Assembly: GCA_963573315.1 (NCBI GenBank)
Contig: OY752146.1
Span: 2,232,001 to 2,296,000 of the forward strand
Direction of reading: 5' to 3'
DNA length: 64,000 bases
Source: Entomortierella parvispora
Taxonomy: Eukaryota > Mortierellomycota > Mortierellomycetes > Mortierellales > Mortierellaceae
Shown here: positions 1-12,600 of the stretch, piece by piece
Layout: each line of letters opens with the position of its first letter
Position numbering within the stretch: position 1 is the first letter of the stretch
The notes under the pieces: model-generated
What the model was told of the DNA's origin: nothing
The model's database searches: none
What the model saw: the letters and a program-made list of their open reading frames with translations, nothing else
Program-made: the position numbers and the translations under genes

Positions 1-379
1 GGGAATGTTTGACAACTCGACGACAGCGGATCAAAGCTTCGAGAATTCAACCGCAGCAGCCGCCACCAGCTTGGTGCCTGTGGCCAAGGCCAACCCGACC
101 CCAATTCCGGCTTATATCCGACGACGTGAACATCAAGCTCGTGTCGCCTCTGCAGCAGCAGCAGCAGCTTCCGCGGCAGCATCTTCTTCTGGTAGTAACA
201 GCAGAGTCGGTCCCAAGGACGGCGTGGTCAAGAACAGACGGATCTATGACAACAAGGACACGTTCTTCAAGGTTGCTCATGCCGCATCTCGCTCTTCATC
301 CAACCCAGGGAACTCACCTCTGACGCCCATCAAGGAAGAACCTATGGAGATTTATATCAAGGAGGAGCCGATGGACTAG
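1..379 (+). CDS. 3' end of an unknown protein, low-complexity tail
   Basis: An open frame runs in from the left edge and stops at TAG 377-379. The visible 124 residues are Ala/Ser-rich with one alanine run and no recognisable domain, so this is probably the disordered tail of a larger protein whose start lies outside the window. The end carries two near-identical acidic motifs, IKEEPME and IKEEPMD, each fitting the sumoylation consensus (hydrophobic-K-x-E). That suggests a nuclear regulator, but this is inference. The in-frame ATG at 5 may be internal. The gene converges on the phosphatase gene at 897-2873. Function not recognised. Confidence 0.5.
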   Translation, partial: GMFDNSTTADQSFENSTAAAATSLVPVAKANPTPIPAYIRRREHQARVASAAAAAASAAASSSGSNSRVGPKDGVVKNRRIYDNKDTFFKVAHAASRSSSNPGNSPLTPIKEEPMEIYIKEEPMD

Positions 380-896
380 AAGATAGAGCTTCTCTTTTCT
401 TTTTGGTTCCGAGGCTGAAAGTTGACAGTGGCAATAACAACAAAAACAACAAGAAGGGAAGCGGTGGGTTTGACCCGGATATCCCCCCGTCTTTTCGCAT
501 TGCCATCTTCTCCTTTCTCCTTGGAGCATTGATCCTTCCCGAACACAAAACCCCCTTTAGAAAAAAATCATCCAAAAAACAAGAGTACGGAGGACCAGAA
601 ACAAAAAAACAACTACTACACACACAATATCAACAATATGAACGACAATAACAACACAAAAACCGGAAGAAAAAACAAACAAAGCAGCACATTTGAATGT
701 TGCAACAAAAAAAAAAAAAGTACAAAAAACAATAGTTTTGCCTTCAATAAATACCATCGATACCCAAAAAGAAAGGACATCTTTAGGCAGGATTTGTATT
801 AACTTTACAATGACCATGACATGGCACAAGAATAAAAAAGTGCATGGGTAGTGTGTACGAAGAGAGTGGAGAGAGAAAAATCGTCGCAAAAATCTT
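380..896. other. Convergent intergenic region, A-rich 3' UTRs
   Basis: This lies between two stop codons facing each other. It is A-rich on the plus strand, with an A-run near 709-718 and AATAAA-like words near 746-752, as expected of overlapping 3' UTR and polyadenylation regions. I see no coding sequence on either strand. Confidence 0.5.
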
Positions 897-2873
<1,977 letters not shown>

Positions 2874-3284
2874 GGAAAATAAGAGAACACGACTCGGATG
2901 CCAAAGGATATCTCCTTGTCAAATTGTCAAACAGGAAACAACCAGAAAAAACAGAGGTGCTGTCTCTCTTGAGCGTCAAGAACAAAAATAGAGATGGTGG
3001 CCTTGTTTAAATGTCAAGCGGTGATTCAGGTGAAGCTGGTCCAGAGTCGACTTCCTTGAGTCCGGGTCAATGGGAATGCACGGTCGAGTGGTTGATGAAG
3101 AGATGCGATGCACCGTACAGGCGCGTTTTGTGCGACGACGACGGGGACACGGGAGGAGTGCGATTGTGGCTTGGTCAAAGGTCAAAGTCACGTGCGCATT
3201 AAGAACTGAGGGGTGTCCTTATGTCACCTACACAGCTCATGCGATTAAGAAACAGCTTTACATGGGATTTGGGCTCAAAAAAAT

Positions 3285-3328
3285 CAAAACCCTAAAAAAC
3301 CCTAACAAACCCCTAAAAAATCCCTAAA
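3285..3328. promoter_or_regulatory. Telomere-like CCCTAA cluster in a divergent promoter
   Basis: Four degenerate CCCTAA(A) words occur in ~44 bp: AACCCTAAA, AACCCTAAC, ACCCCTAAA and TCCCTAAAT. They sit in the ~785-bp space (2874-3658) between the divergent Siw14 and TAF5 genes. Such telo-box words are known promoter elements in plants and some fungi, bound by Myb/TRF or Tbf1-like factors; a role here is inference. An interstitial telomere scar is the alternative. The rest of the intergenic space shows no gene. Confidence 0.5.
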
Positions 3329-3658
3329 TCTCGGCAACCGGGTTGGTAACCACTCCCCATATTGAAATCCTGCTAAGAAAACCGATGATTTCCGTAAAGT
3401 AGCCCCCCTCAGGATGTGCGTGTATAAAGAAAAAAGGAATTCGCATGGGAATTGTGCGGAGCTATGATTGTCGCCATGTAATCATCGCATGGGCTGCGTC
3501 TGTGACATAAGGCTCCTCAGAACTGAGAAAAGCGCGGTTGCATGCATCTCCCTTGACATTCTTGACCTTGTTGACTTCATTGACTGGACCTGACAGGACC
3601 GACTGCACGTTTCGACGCCGACTCTTTTCAGGATCCCTCATTCTTCGTTCTTATAATC

Positions 3659-6401
3659 ATGGCAGACCCCTCTGATCCGGGCCACGGCATCAATGCCGCT
3701 GCTTCGTCCTCGTCCAATCCTCCCTCTGCTGGCATCCAGCCTGCTCCCCAGCCTCCATCGCAAACTCCTGCTGCAGCTCCTGCTGCCGCTCCTGCTGCCG
3801 CAACACCCCACACGCCACAGGAAGTCGACCGAATCGTCCTCAACTACTTGAACCAGAAGGGATACAGGAAGGCCGAGTTTGTCTTGAAACGAGAGGCCAA
3901 CCTGTTGACTTTGGAAGAACTGGAGGCTTCCTACAATGATGCCTTGTCCTCCGAGATTGATGGGTTGATCCCATCTCGGTTTGGTAATGGCATGCTGAGT
4001 AGCAAGGCCGAGATGGCGAATCCGGATGCCTATGACCAGGCGTATTCATCGCTCCGACTCTGGGTCGAGAACTCACTTGACCTGTACAAGGTGGGCTTCG
4101 TGCGCAGGATTCACAGGTTCAGGGCGGATGATTGTTCTAGGGATCGTATCTGACCGGATTTTTTTGTTGTCGGACCCTCATAGCCAGAGCTCATTTCAGT
4201 ATTGTACCCCTTGTTCGTCCACAGCTACCTGCATCTTGTCGATCGTGGATTGAAGACCCAAGGTACGCAGGAACCCAGGAAATGTCTTGTTTTGAGCTAT
4301 TGAATCTACCACGATATCTTACCATGAACCACGATGCCCGTCTTTCTGTTATCCATTAGCCAAGCATTTCATGGATACTTACCGAACTGATCACATTGAG
4401 CTGCACTCACCGGATATCATTCGATTGGCGACCGTGACCGAGGTTCAGCACGTCAAAGAGAACGAACTGGCGCAAATGTACAAAAACAACAAATACCACC
4501 TCCGCATGTCCCCAGTGTCGCTGGAATTATTGATTGCGTTTTTGCAGGACAACAAGTTCATTGTCTTGCTCCGGATCGTGAATCAACATCTTAATATTCA
4601 AGTTGGACCTGCCAGCTCGAAGGAGGACGAGATCATTGGTATTGCCGGACATGGAACTCACCAACTGACAACATTCAACAAACAAAAGGTGACTCTCGGA
4701 CAGATGCCCCCGGATGCGGCTCTTCGAGAGCAGGTGGAGCAGACTTTGAAGGAAGAGGAGGCTCAGGCAGTCCATGATGCTACCATCAACGGAGGAGAGC
4801 CACCAGCGACAGTCTCTCTTATGGAGGAATACAAGAAGGTGAAGACAGAGGCAGAGGTGGACACTCCATCACGGGATGATGTACCCATGCCCCCATTGTA
4901 AGTATTTCAGAGACATGCAAATGAATGGGTTGAAGGATATATGAATGGTGACTGACCTTGTTTTCATTGTATTGCGATACTACAGCAAAGGAAGCGATAT
5001 TCAAGCAGAGATCGAGGCACTGAGGGATTCACGGAAACGAGTCGCGTTGGGACCTTCTAGTTTACCATCAATATGCGCCTACACATTCCATAATGCCCAC
5101 AAGAGCATTAACTGTGTAGCGGTCTCGGAGGACGCGACCTTGATGGCGGCAGGATTCTCAGAGTCGTATGTGCGACTCTGGAGTTTGAAAGGCGAGAAGC
5201 TTCGAGGGTTCAGGAGCAACTTTAACCCAGCCCGCATCAGCGATTGTACGTCATTTTCTTATTATTTGCTATGAACATTATGCATTTGGCAAGTACATCG
5301 GGAACGACCCGCCAAACTTGTTGCTAACATATCTCTACTCGGACGACCAAAAAATAGCAAATGATCTGGACCGTGTGCGCGAAAAGAATGGCACTGATTC
5401 AAGGAAGCTTATTGGACATGCTGGACCAGTGTTTGGAGCGAGCTTCAGTCCTGACAACAAATATCTTATTACCTGCTCAGAAGACAAGACAGCGCGCTTG
5501 TGGAGCACCAACACCCTGACGAATGTGGTGTGCTACAAAGGTCATAACTACCCAGTTTGGGATGTAGACTTTGGACCTCAGGGCTTCTATTTCGCTACTG
5601 CCTCGCACGATCGGACAGCAAGGCTATGGAGCTGTGATCAGATTTATCCTTTGCGGATCTTTGCTGGACACATGTCTGACGTCGATGTAAGTTGGTTGTC
5701 TAAAAGAGCAAGCTAATGGATCTCTCTTGGCATGGTTAAAGGATATTCAACAAAGGGGAACTAAGTAACCCATTTTTGGTGTTTTTTTTGTATAGGTCGT
5801 CAAATTTCACCCTAATTCAAAATATCTGGTGACAGGATCGAGCGACAAGACGGCGAGATTGTGGGATGTACAGCGTGGAACCTGTGTTCGCGTGTTCACG
5901 GAACATGTGGGAGCTATCAATACGATTGCGGTTTCTCCAGATGGTCGGACGATGGCGTCTGCAGGCGAGGACAAGTCGATTTTGCTTTGGGATCTTGGAT
6001 CGGGTCGGAGGGTGAAGAAGATGACGGGCCATCAAGGCGTTATTTATTCGCTGGATTTTAGTCACGACGGTAGCATCTTGATGTCGGGTAGTGCGGATTG
6101 CACTGTTCGTGCTTGGGATGTCAAGAAGGAGATTCATTCGGATCAGCCTGCCTCTCATCGAATCGTTCATGATGCCTCGGGTGCGAATGGTACGGTAGCC
6201 GCGTCTCCGACTGTCCATCAAAGCCATGCGCAGGCTATGGATCGGCTGAACAAGAAGGCGGCAGCAGCAGCGGCCCATGCTGGTCCCGTTGAGTCGGAGG
6301 ATCATTTGGCCACGTTCCCGACCAAGCGGACACCGATCTACAAGGTCCAATTCACGAAGCGGAACCTGTGCCTGGCTATCGGCGCTTTTTCAGGAAACTA
6401 G
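3659..6401 (+). CDS. TAF5: TAF5, TFIID/SAGA WD40 subunit
   Basis: Six exons: 3659-4090, 4184-4262, 4360-4897, 4986-5245, 5358-5686 and 5796-6401 (2244 nt, 747 aa). TAF5 is a scaffold subunit of the general factor TFIID, shared with SAGA in some fungi, and acts in the nucleus. Order: Pro/Ala-rich N-terminus, LisH motif (about residues 55-85, DRIVLNYLNQKGYRKAEFVL), the TAF5 NTD2 helical domain spread over exons 1-3 (SLDLYK, LYPLFVHSYLHLV, then KHFMDTYRTDH), and at least six WD40 repeats from about residue 375 to 660, with repeated GH...DKTARLW signatures. Length matches the family. All introns are GT-AG and 89-112 nt. The start is the first ATG, followed directly by the low-complexity leader. 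Identity is very secure; the exact N-terminus slightly less so. Confidence 0.96.
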
Positions 6402-6628
6402 ACTATTTGATAGCCGAGAATGATATGAGAGAGAAGAGACGAAAGGAATATGAAGAAAGATCACTTTTTTTTTGTAATAATGGTAGATGATTGTATTTTG
6501 TTGTTTGAACAAGAGAAATGAGACCATGAACGAATGATACATTCTAAAAAAAACATTTGCAAGCAAAAGACTGTCCGCTCTTCACTATTTTGAAAAAAAA
6601 GTCGTCATTGAGGTCAGCAACAGAGAGG

Positions 6629-7098
6629 CTATGAGTATGGGGGTGTGAAAGGTGGCGAAGAAGCAAAGTAAGAGGGAGCAGGACTGCTCGATCCAATCGA
6701 CGCGTCATTTGGGATTTGTGTTTGCCATCCACTTTTGCGCACATCGTTCCTCCCTTCGACAATTGGGAGGATAGAGGACTCGATCGCCTGAACAAAAGGG
6801 TGAGTAATAGCGAACTGTTATTCCTATGGTGAAGAGCGCAGATGAAAGACATGCACTCGCGTAGCCATCGAGTGCAGTGAAAGGGGGTGTGCGATGGTGT
6901 GTCCAGGCTGCGGTTCAGAGAAGAATCCCCTGGACTCGTATCTGTGTGTTGCCAAGCCCAACAAGAAGTCAATGCTCCGCTTCATAGCTATTGGTAAGCT
7001 CTAAACATCAGATGCTGTCTTCACAAGTCAGAGTATCAAGGGGGAGAAGGTCTACCGTCTGATCCCCCCGCTGGCACCCCTGGCACAGGCTTACTCAT
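6629..7098 (-). CDS. Small three-exon gene model, unknown function
   Basis: Proposed exons 7098-7056, 6987-6857 and 6787-6629 join in phase to give 110 aa (333 nt). The protein starts MSKPVPGVPAGGSD and ends in a Ser/Pro-rich tail, SPPFTPPYS. Both introns are GT-AG and of typical size (68 and 69 nt), and the second acceptor has a pyrimidine-rich lead with a plausible branch point. The middle (AMKRSIDFLLGLATHR and HSMATRAIESSILPIVEGRN) looks like folded protein rather than low complexity. I do not recognise a family. The gene would converge on TAF5. It depends entirely on hand-chosen splice sites, so chance phase agreement remains possible. Confidence 0.42.
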
Positions 7099-7843
7099 TC
7101 TCTGTTGTGAATGAGAGGAGGTAATCGACTACTAGAAAGCTCTCATAAGATGATGGTATTGGAAAGTAAATGAAATAAAAGGACCATGAACTCACGAGCA
7201 ATCGGGCGTTGAAGGCAGTGGACGCTCACGTTACGACCCATCCCCAAAGAGTCCAAACAATCATCGCACACAACGCGTGGCAGGCCAGAGAGAACGCCGC
7301 CAAAATGTGGTCATGCACGACGGGCTGTTTTCAGATCCAGGATTCAGGATACCAGAGTCGAGGGACCTGGGGTTCAAGGGCAACTGGAAGAACAGCAAGA
7401 GAAAGAAGAGAGGCAGCTTTTCAAAGCAAAAATATTATCCGCTCTCTCTCTGTCGGATCTCGACCTTTCCTTCATGTGTCACGATACACCCCACCGTTAA
7501 ACTGGGATGCCTGCAGAATGCACCGGCCTCCCTTAATGCCGCATCGGTGGGAAGAGAGACATACATCACCACCGACGCAGTGGCTTGTCTCGAAGTTGAA
7601 CCCGAGCATTAAGCTTGGAGGGGAGAAGAATGCTCTCACTAAACTGCACGGGCCATATTTGTCAGTGAAAAACATGTTCAGTGGACCATGAACGCGCTTT
7701 CGCAGCCATAGCGCTTGCCACATCGATTCGTGGCGGGACCGAACGGCGTGGCATCACAATGTTATTATCAGGATCGCAACTCCCTGATATGAGGAACACA
7801 ACGCCCATGTTCCCGCACGCGTGCGATGAGATGTCAATATTGC
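7099..7843. other. Unassigned region left of the inverted repeat
   Basis: No supported gene. Short open frames exist on both strands but lack recognisable domains. From about 7690 the sequence begins to resemble, at low similarity, the ~200-bp unit of the adjacent repeat: the GCACGCGTGCGATGA stretch near 7817 parallels CACACGCGTGTGATGA at ~8007. This probably represents an older, decayed repeat copy. Confidence 0.4.
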
Positions 7844-8303
7844 GGTCCAAATCCGGCGATCACCTGACAATTACGGTACCTTTGAGCGGGGCCGCGGATC
7901 TGAAAATCGGGTGTTTTTTCACGATCATAGGAAAAATACGAGATTTTCGATTTTATGATCCTGGTCGATGCTCCTTGACGAGAAACACTCAACGCACTTG
8001 GTCCCACACGCGTGTGATGACTTTTTACTAGTCGACATTGCTGTTCAAAGTCCACGGTCACCTGACAGTTACGGTACCTTTGAGCGGGGCCGCGGATCTG
8101 AGAATCGGGTGTTTTTTCATGACCATAGGAAAAATAAGGGATTTTCGATTTTATGATCCTGGTCGATGCTCCTTGACGAGAAACACTCGACGAACTTGGT
8201 CCTACACGCGTGTGACGAGTTTTTACTAGTCGACATTGCTGTTCAAAGTCCATGGTCACCTGACAGTTACGGTAACTTTGAGTGGGGCCGCGGATCTGAG
8301 AAT
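7844..8303 (+). repeat. Left arm of inverted repeat, ~2.3 units of ~200 bp
   Basis: Tandem units start at 7844, 8050 and 8248 (spacing 206 and 198 bp), each beginning GTCC and running through GATCACCTGAC or GGTCACCTGAC, then ACGGTACCTTTGAG and GGGGCCGCGGATCTG. The third copy is cut off after ~56 bp. The same units recur in reverse complement at 9258-9655, so the region can fold into a large palindrome. Units inside the arm are very similar; the outermost copy is more diverged. Confidence 0.9.
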
Positions 8304-8334
8304 ACAGGTATAGAAGAAAAATAAAGAAGAAATG

Positions 8335-9318
8335 CTAAATTTGGGGGGTCGTGGGGCCTGAGTTGGGGTCAGTTGCTGACTCACGGCTGCGTTCCTCCTG
8401 TACGCGTCGCCGATACTCGTTCTGGTTGACAATTTTGTTGACCGCAAGATCAATGGACGTTGTCACCTGGGTGGCGTTGAAGGGTTTGTCCTCAAGGATG
8501 TGGAGAAAGTGAAATATCCAGATCTGATGAGGGACGGTTGTTAGAAGTGCAATTGCACTAATGTTGCTCGTGGGGAGGATCTGCTCATGTTCACCATACA
8601 GGAGAAGTTCGATGAACTCCCATGAGAAATCCATGTCTCCGACGTGAGTCGCTAGTGACGAGCGCCAAACCTGGAGTTTCCGCGGGCATGTGAAAATCAT
8701 GTGGCGGTCAGTCTCCTGCGCTGCTCCGCAGATTGCGTAGGACTCTTCGAAGGTCTCCTCCATGATGGAGTGTAGTCGTTTTCGAGAGGGGAGTTTGTTG
8801 ATTAGAAGGCGCCACCATACTGTGCGAGTGGCATGTAGGATGTCGGCCTTCCAGAAAAAGACCCAAAACTGAGTTGTAAGGTTTTGTCCGGGTGTGTTGT
8901 CCAGGGGTGCTGCTTCCTCCTCTTCCTTGCTTTTTGTGAGCAGTCGTCGAAGGGCCCCAGTGGACATGTTGCCCAGGTTCATGTCTGATCCCGGTTGCGA
9001 GCCATAGTATTTGATCCGCTGGCTCTGAGACTCCTTGGTGTCGATCCAGGTGTTTTGTTCCCCTGAAGGAATGAACTCCAAATGTTCCTGCAAGTCATCG
9101 GAATCACTCATGACCAGGCGGAATGCTTGGTCCATCCTCCAAATGGGCAGCTGTGGTGGTCTCACTGCCGGTCCGATCCAATCTGTCGTGAGAAGGCCCA
9201 AGACGGAATCAATAGGCGCGTCCTCACGGTTGACGGGGGTCGGCGGAGGGGTTCTCATATCCGCGGCCCCACTCAAAGTTACCGTAACTGTCAGGTGACC
9301 GTGGACTTTGAACAGCAA
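8335..9318 (-). pseudogene. 5'-truncated LINE tail: zf-RVT C-terminus of reverse transcriptase
   Basis: A 327-residue minus-strand frame. Its C-terminal half has the zinc-binding zf-RVT region typical of non-LTR retrotransposon ORF2 ends: WWRLLINKLPSRKRLH followed by CGAAQETDRHMIFTC, a Cys/His pattern, then PRKLQVWRS. No reverse-transcriptase or endonuclease domain is present, which matches the usual 5' truncation of LINE copies. Oddly, its first ~21 codons (9318 to ~9256) lie inside the right repeat arm, so the frame is a chimera of repeat and LINE sequence. It has no internal stop over its whole length. It could be an inert remnant or a host-used fragment; sequence alone cannot decide. Confidence 0.75.
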
Positions 9319-9655
9319 TGTCGACTAGTAAAAAGTCATCACACGCGTGTGGGACCAAGTTCGTTGAGTGTTTCTCGTCAAGGAGCATCGACCAGGATCA
9401 TAAAATCGAAAATCTCTTATTTTTCCTATGATCGTGAAAAAACACCCGATTCTCAGATCCGCGGCCCCGCTCAAAGGTACCGTAACTGTCAGGTGACCGT
9501 GGACTTTGAACAGCAATGTCGACTAGTAAAAAGTCATCACACGCGTGTGGGACCAAGTTCGTTGAGTGTTTCACACCGAGGAGCATCCATCTGGGTCATA
9601 AAACAGAAATTCCTTTATCTTTCCTATGGCCTTGAAAAAAGGCCCGATTCTCAGA
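9258..9655 (-). repeat. Right arm of inverted repeat
   Basis: Reverse-complement copies of the left-arm unit. A partial unit at 9258-9310 is followed by a near-identical full unit to ~9508 and a diverged one to ~9655. The inner match to the left arm ends abruptly at the GCCGCGGAT block on both sides (about 8295 and 9265), which marks the boundaries of the ~950-bp central insert. The outer copy keeps recognisable blocks (GAGGAGCATC, CCCGATTCTCAGATC) but is clearly older. Confidence 0.88.
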
Positions 9656-12600
9656 TCTGTCTTCGTGCTCGATCTTACCGTAATGTGCTTTATTCCAATG
9701 GTCAAAACTTCCGTGAACGGGAGTGACGTGTTAGTCCCCGTGTACAATGTATCGCACATCCACTTTCGCAGAGTTCTCCGGAAGTCTGAGCAGCTCGGGC
9801 CATATCCAAGAGTGACCTTGCTAGCAACTTCAAGAAAGGACTGTAGAGAAGGAGAGGCGCAGAGGCTTGGAGGATGCAGGGGAGAAGGGAGACGATAGCA
9901 GTGAAGTTGAGCGAAAGAAGGTGATGATGAAGAAAGCGTGAGATTGAGAAGAAGCAGGAATCGTGACAGAAGTTGTTCAATAACCGTATACAGAATCATG
10001 TGGGGCCGATTGGAGCGCCGACCGACAACAGGACAAATCTTCGGCGCAATGCAGCAAAGGGGCGCGGAGACAGTCCTTGCGCTGGATAGGCTTTTTAGCT
10101 GTGCTATTGCACAGCTGCACAGAACTTGTAAGGCATACCTAGTGCCAATAGAGAGAACACAGCGATCCCGTCGATCGATTTATTGTTTCCTCGTATCAAA
10201 TCCTCAAAAAAAACAGACTGTAATGGTGAACAACACGAGTAAGTAGGTTGGTACTTTTGAAACAGGTACATGTGAATGCATGCCATGTGCGGCTCGGCCG
10301 TTGAAACCCTTTCTCTTTTCCAACAGCTCTTGCCTTGCAGATTTGAGGTGGGAAAAGGGACCAGGGTGGATAATACCCACCGATGGGAGTATCTGTGTGC
10401 AGAAAGAAGAGAGACGGGTAGACAAAGAGAGAGAGAGAGGGAGCTAGAGAGAATGGCCGAACACGCAATTGATAGGCTGCCTTACAACGCGTAGAGCGAG
10501 TGCATTGGAGGTAGGTTTGGATACTGAACTTGACTGGATTTGATATGCGGAGACTTTTTCAGCTGCATACCTGGGCTGGAATCAGCCGAGGTCCTAGATC
10601 AGAGAAAGGGCGTGACGGCCTGCAATCAAAAAAGGCGATGCGGATCGATGCATGGCCCAAGAAATAAAAAAAACGCGCGACGGTAACGAGGAAAGGACGG
10701 GGGGACAGATCAAAAGAGAAGGGGAGAAATGCGCAAGAGCAGGACAATGAGAGAGCATCTGTGGGGTTGCCATATTGAATTTCCTTCTCTTGCAAGAAAT
10801 TACCGGCCTTCACCTCCGTGTGTTGTGTTTTGTTTATCTTTGATGCTGCTGGCTCTCTTGAACAAAAAAAAAAGGCTACCTCCTCCAAAAGTGCTCGGGA
10901 ACAGACTCATGGCGAGCGTGCTGCCAGAGATTTACCGCAAACATGAAAGAACAATTGCTCATCTGGATCAACACTCAAAAAAAAAAAAACGCGACCCTTT
11001 TTTCAAAACTAAGGCGGCTCATCAGTCCCTCTGTCCGTCCTCCTCATCTCTCACTTTCATTGTTATCCGTTTCGCTGCTCACTTGATTTTCTTATATTCC
11101 ATCCCATGGCTCCGTTTCTATTGACCCCATAGAGACCACCACCACAAGCCAAATAAGCACCTCTTCCCGCGTTCTCTCTCTTATATATCATATTGTTGTC
11201 ATTGGAGTCCTGCTCTGTGCTTCCCTCTCTTTCTCTCTCTTTCCCGTTGCTACCTCTTCACTCTCTTTTACTCTTACCCGATTACTTTTTCAAGGACGAA
11301 GAAAAGAAAGTACGCTGGCAAGGAATGCTGATGGATCTTGGAAGGCAAGCACGTTGTCTCGTTCAATGCAATCCCGTCCGTCGCCAAAGGAAACAACACC
11401 AGTGTTGACCTCTTGTGCACGGAAGCTCGCTCTCGTTCGCTCTATCACCCCCACCGTCCAACACAGGACGGGGTTTTCTTCGTTTCTCTGTTCTCTCTTT
11501 TAGGCGGTGTTCTATCCTTTGTCATCCCCACCTCTTTTTCTTTTCTCATTCTCTTCCTCAATTGCAACGCTTTTTCTCATTTCGCCTCTTATCTCGGTTC
11601 CTTTTTCTTTTCCTTGCTTGTTTTCCCTTTCATCTTTCTTGCTTCTCCTCTCCTGGCAATTGATCGTCCTGGATTTCGGCTCTGTTCAGCTATTTCCTAT
11701 TCCCTGTCCCTCCTCCTTTCCATTCCCTCAACAACAGCCACAGTAACAAAAAGAAGATTCTCCAGCCAATCATTACACAAAAACACGTACGTTCTAGCTT
11801 CTTTTGCTGGTAGATCTGCCTTTCTCTACATCTCCTACGTCTCCCTGTGAGTGGTCGCCCCTCTGACCTGAAGATCTAGTTACTTCCAACTTTGCAGTTT
11901 CTTTTCCATCTCCCCTCTTCTTTATCCTCCCTCCTCCGTCTTTCCTCCTTTGAGAAACGGTTGCGTTGTTCTTGGATCTATTACTTCATCATTCGTGGTT
12001 TTACGTTTCTGTACATCTACTGATCTGTATTGTAGAATCACCGATCATCTATTCCACTCCTTGTATTATCTACTCTTCCGACTTGTATACGATTGTACTT
12101 AAACTTCTCGCGTCTTTTTTTTCTATCTATCTCTCCATCCCTCCCACTCCTTCACTTTCTGTGCATAGCCTTCTCCATATAATCAGCTATCTACAGGTCT
12201 TGATTTCCACCAAATTGCGTAAGAAACAAGTTTAATCTCGGCCACGAAGATTGCAATCCCAAACTCCAAAGATCCAAACCCAGGTTGCAGTGCCGGATTC
12301 AAAAAAAAAACACAAAGAGTCGTTTTTCCAATCAGGCGTTCGAATCGATCCAAAGAACCAAAAGGACCGAGTCTTTGATCTCTCTGAAAAAAAAGTGCTT
12401 TGTTCTGGTGACCCTGGTAAGTTTTAAGATTTCACTTTTGCATTCTCAATACTGCTGTTTTGGGAGAGTTGGGGAAGAGAGGATGAGAGAGAGAGAGAGA
12501 GAGAGAAGAGAAGGATATTGTCTTATGATGTGGTGAAATGAGGCAACCTGCTCCCAAAAGTTCCCATGGGAGGATAACATGGCGCCTGCGATCATGACCA

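Noticed and set aside
6544-6972. 142-aa unspliced minus-strand frame
   Set aside because: It overlaps the three-exon model in another phase and contains low-complexity Leu/Ser sequence without any family resemblance.
9571-9999. 142-aa minus-strand frame right of the inverted repeat
   Set aside because: Its end is translation of the diverged repeat copy and its start is CT-rich. No domain was recognised, so I do not call it a gene.
12290-12360. GTTCGAATC word resembling a tRNA B box
   Set aside because: No matching A box at proper distance, no acceptor stem pairing and no anticodon loop could be drawn.
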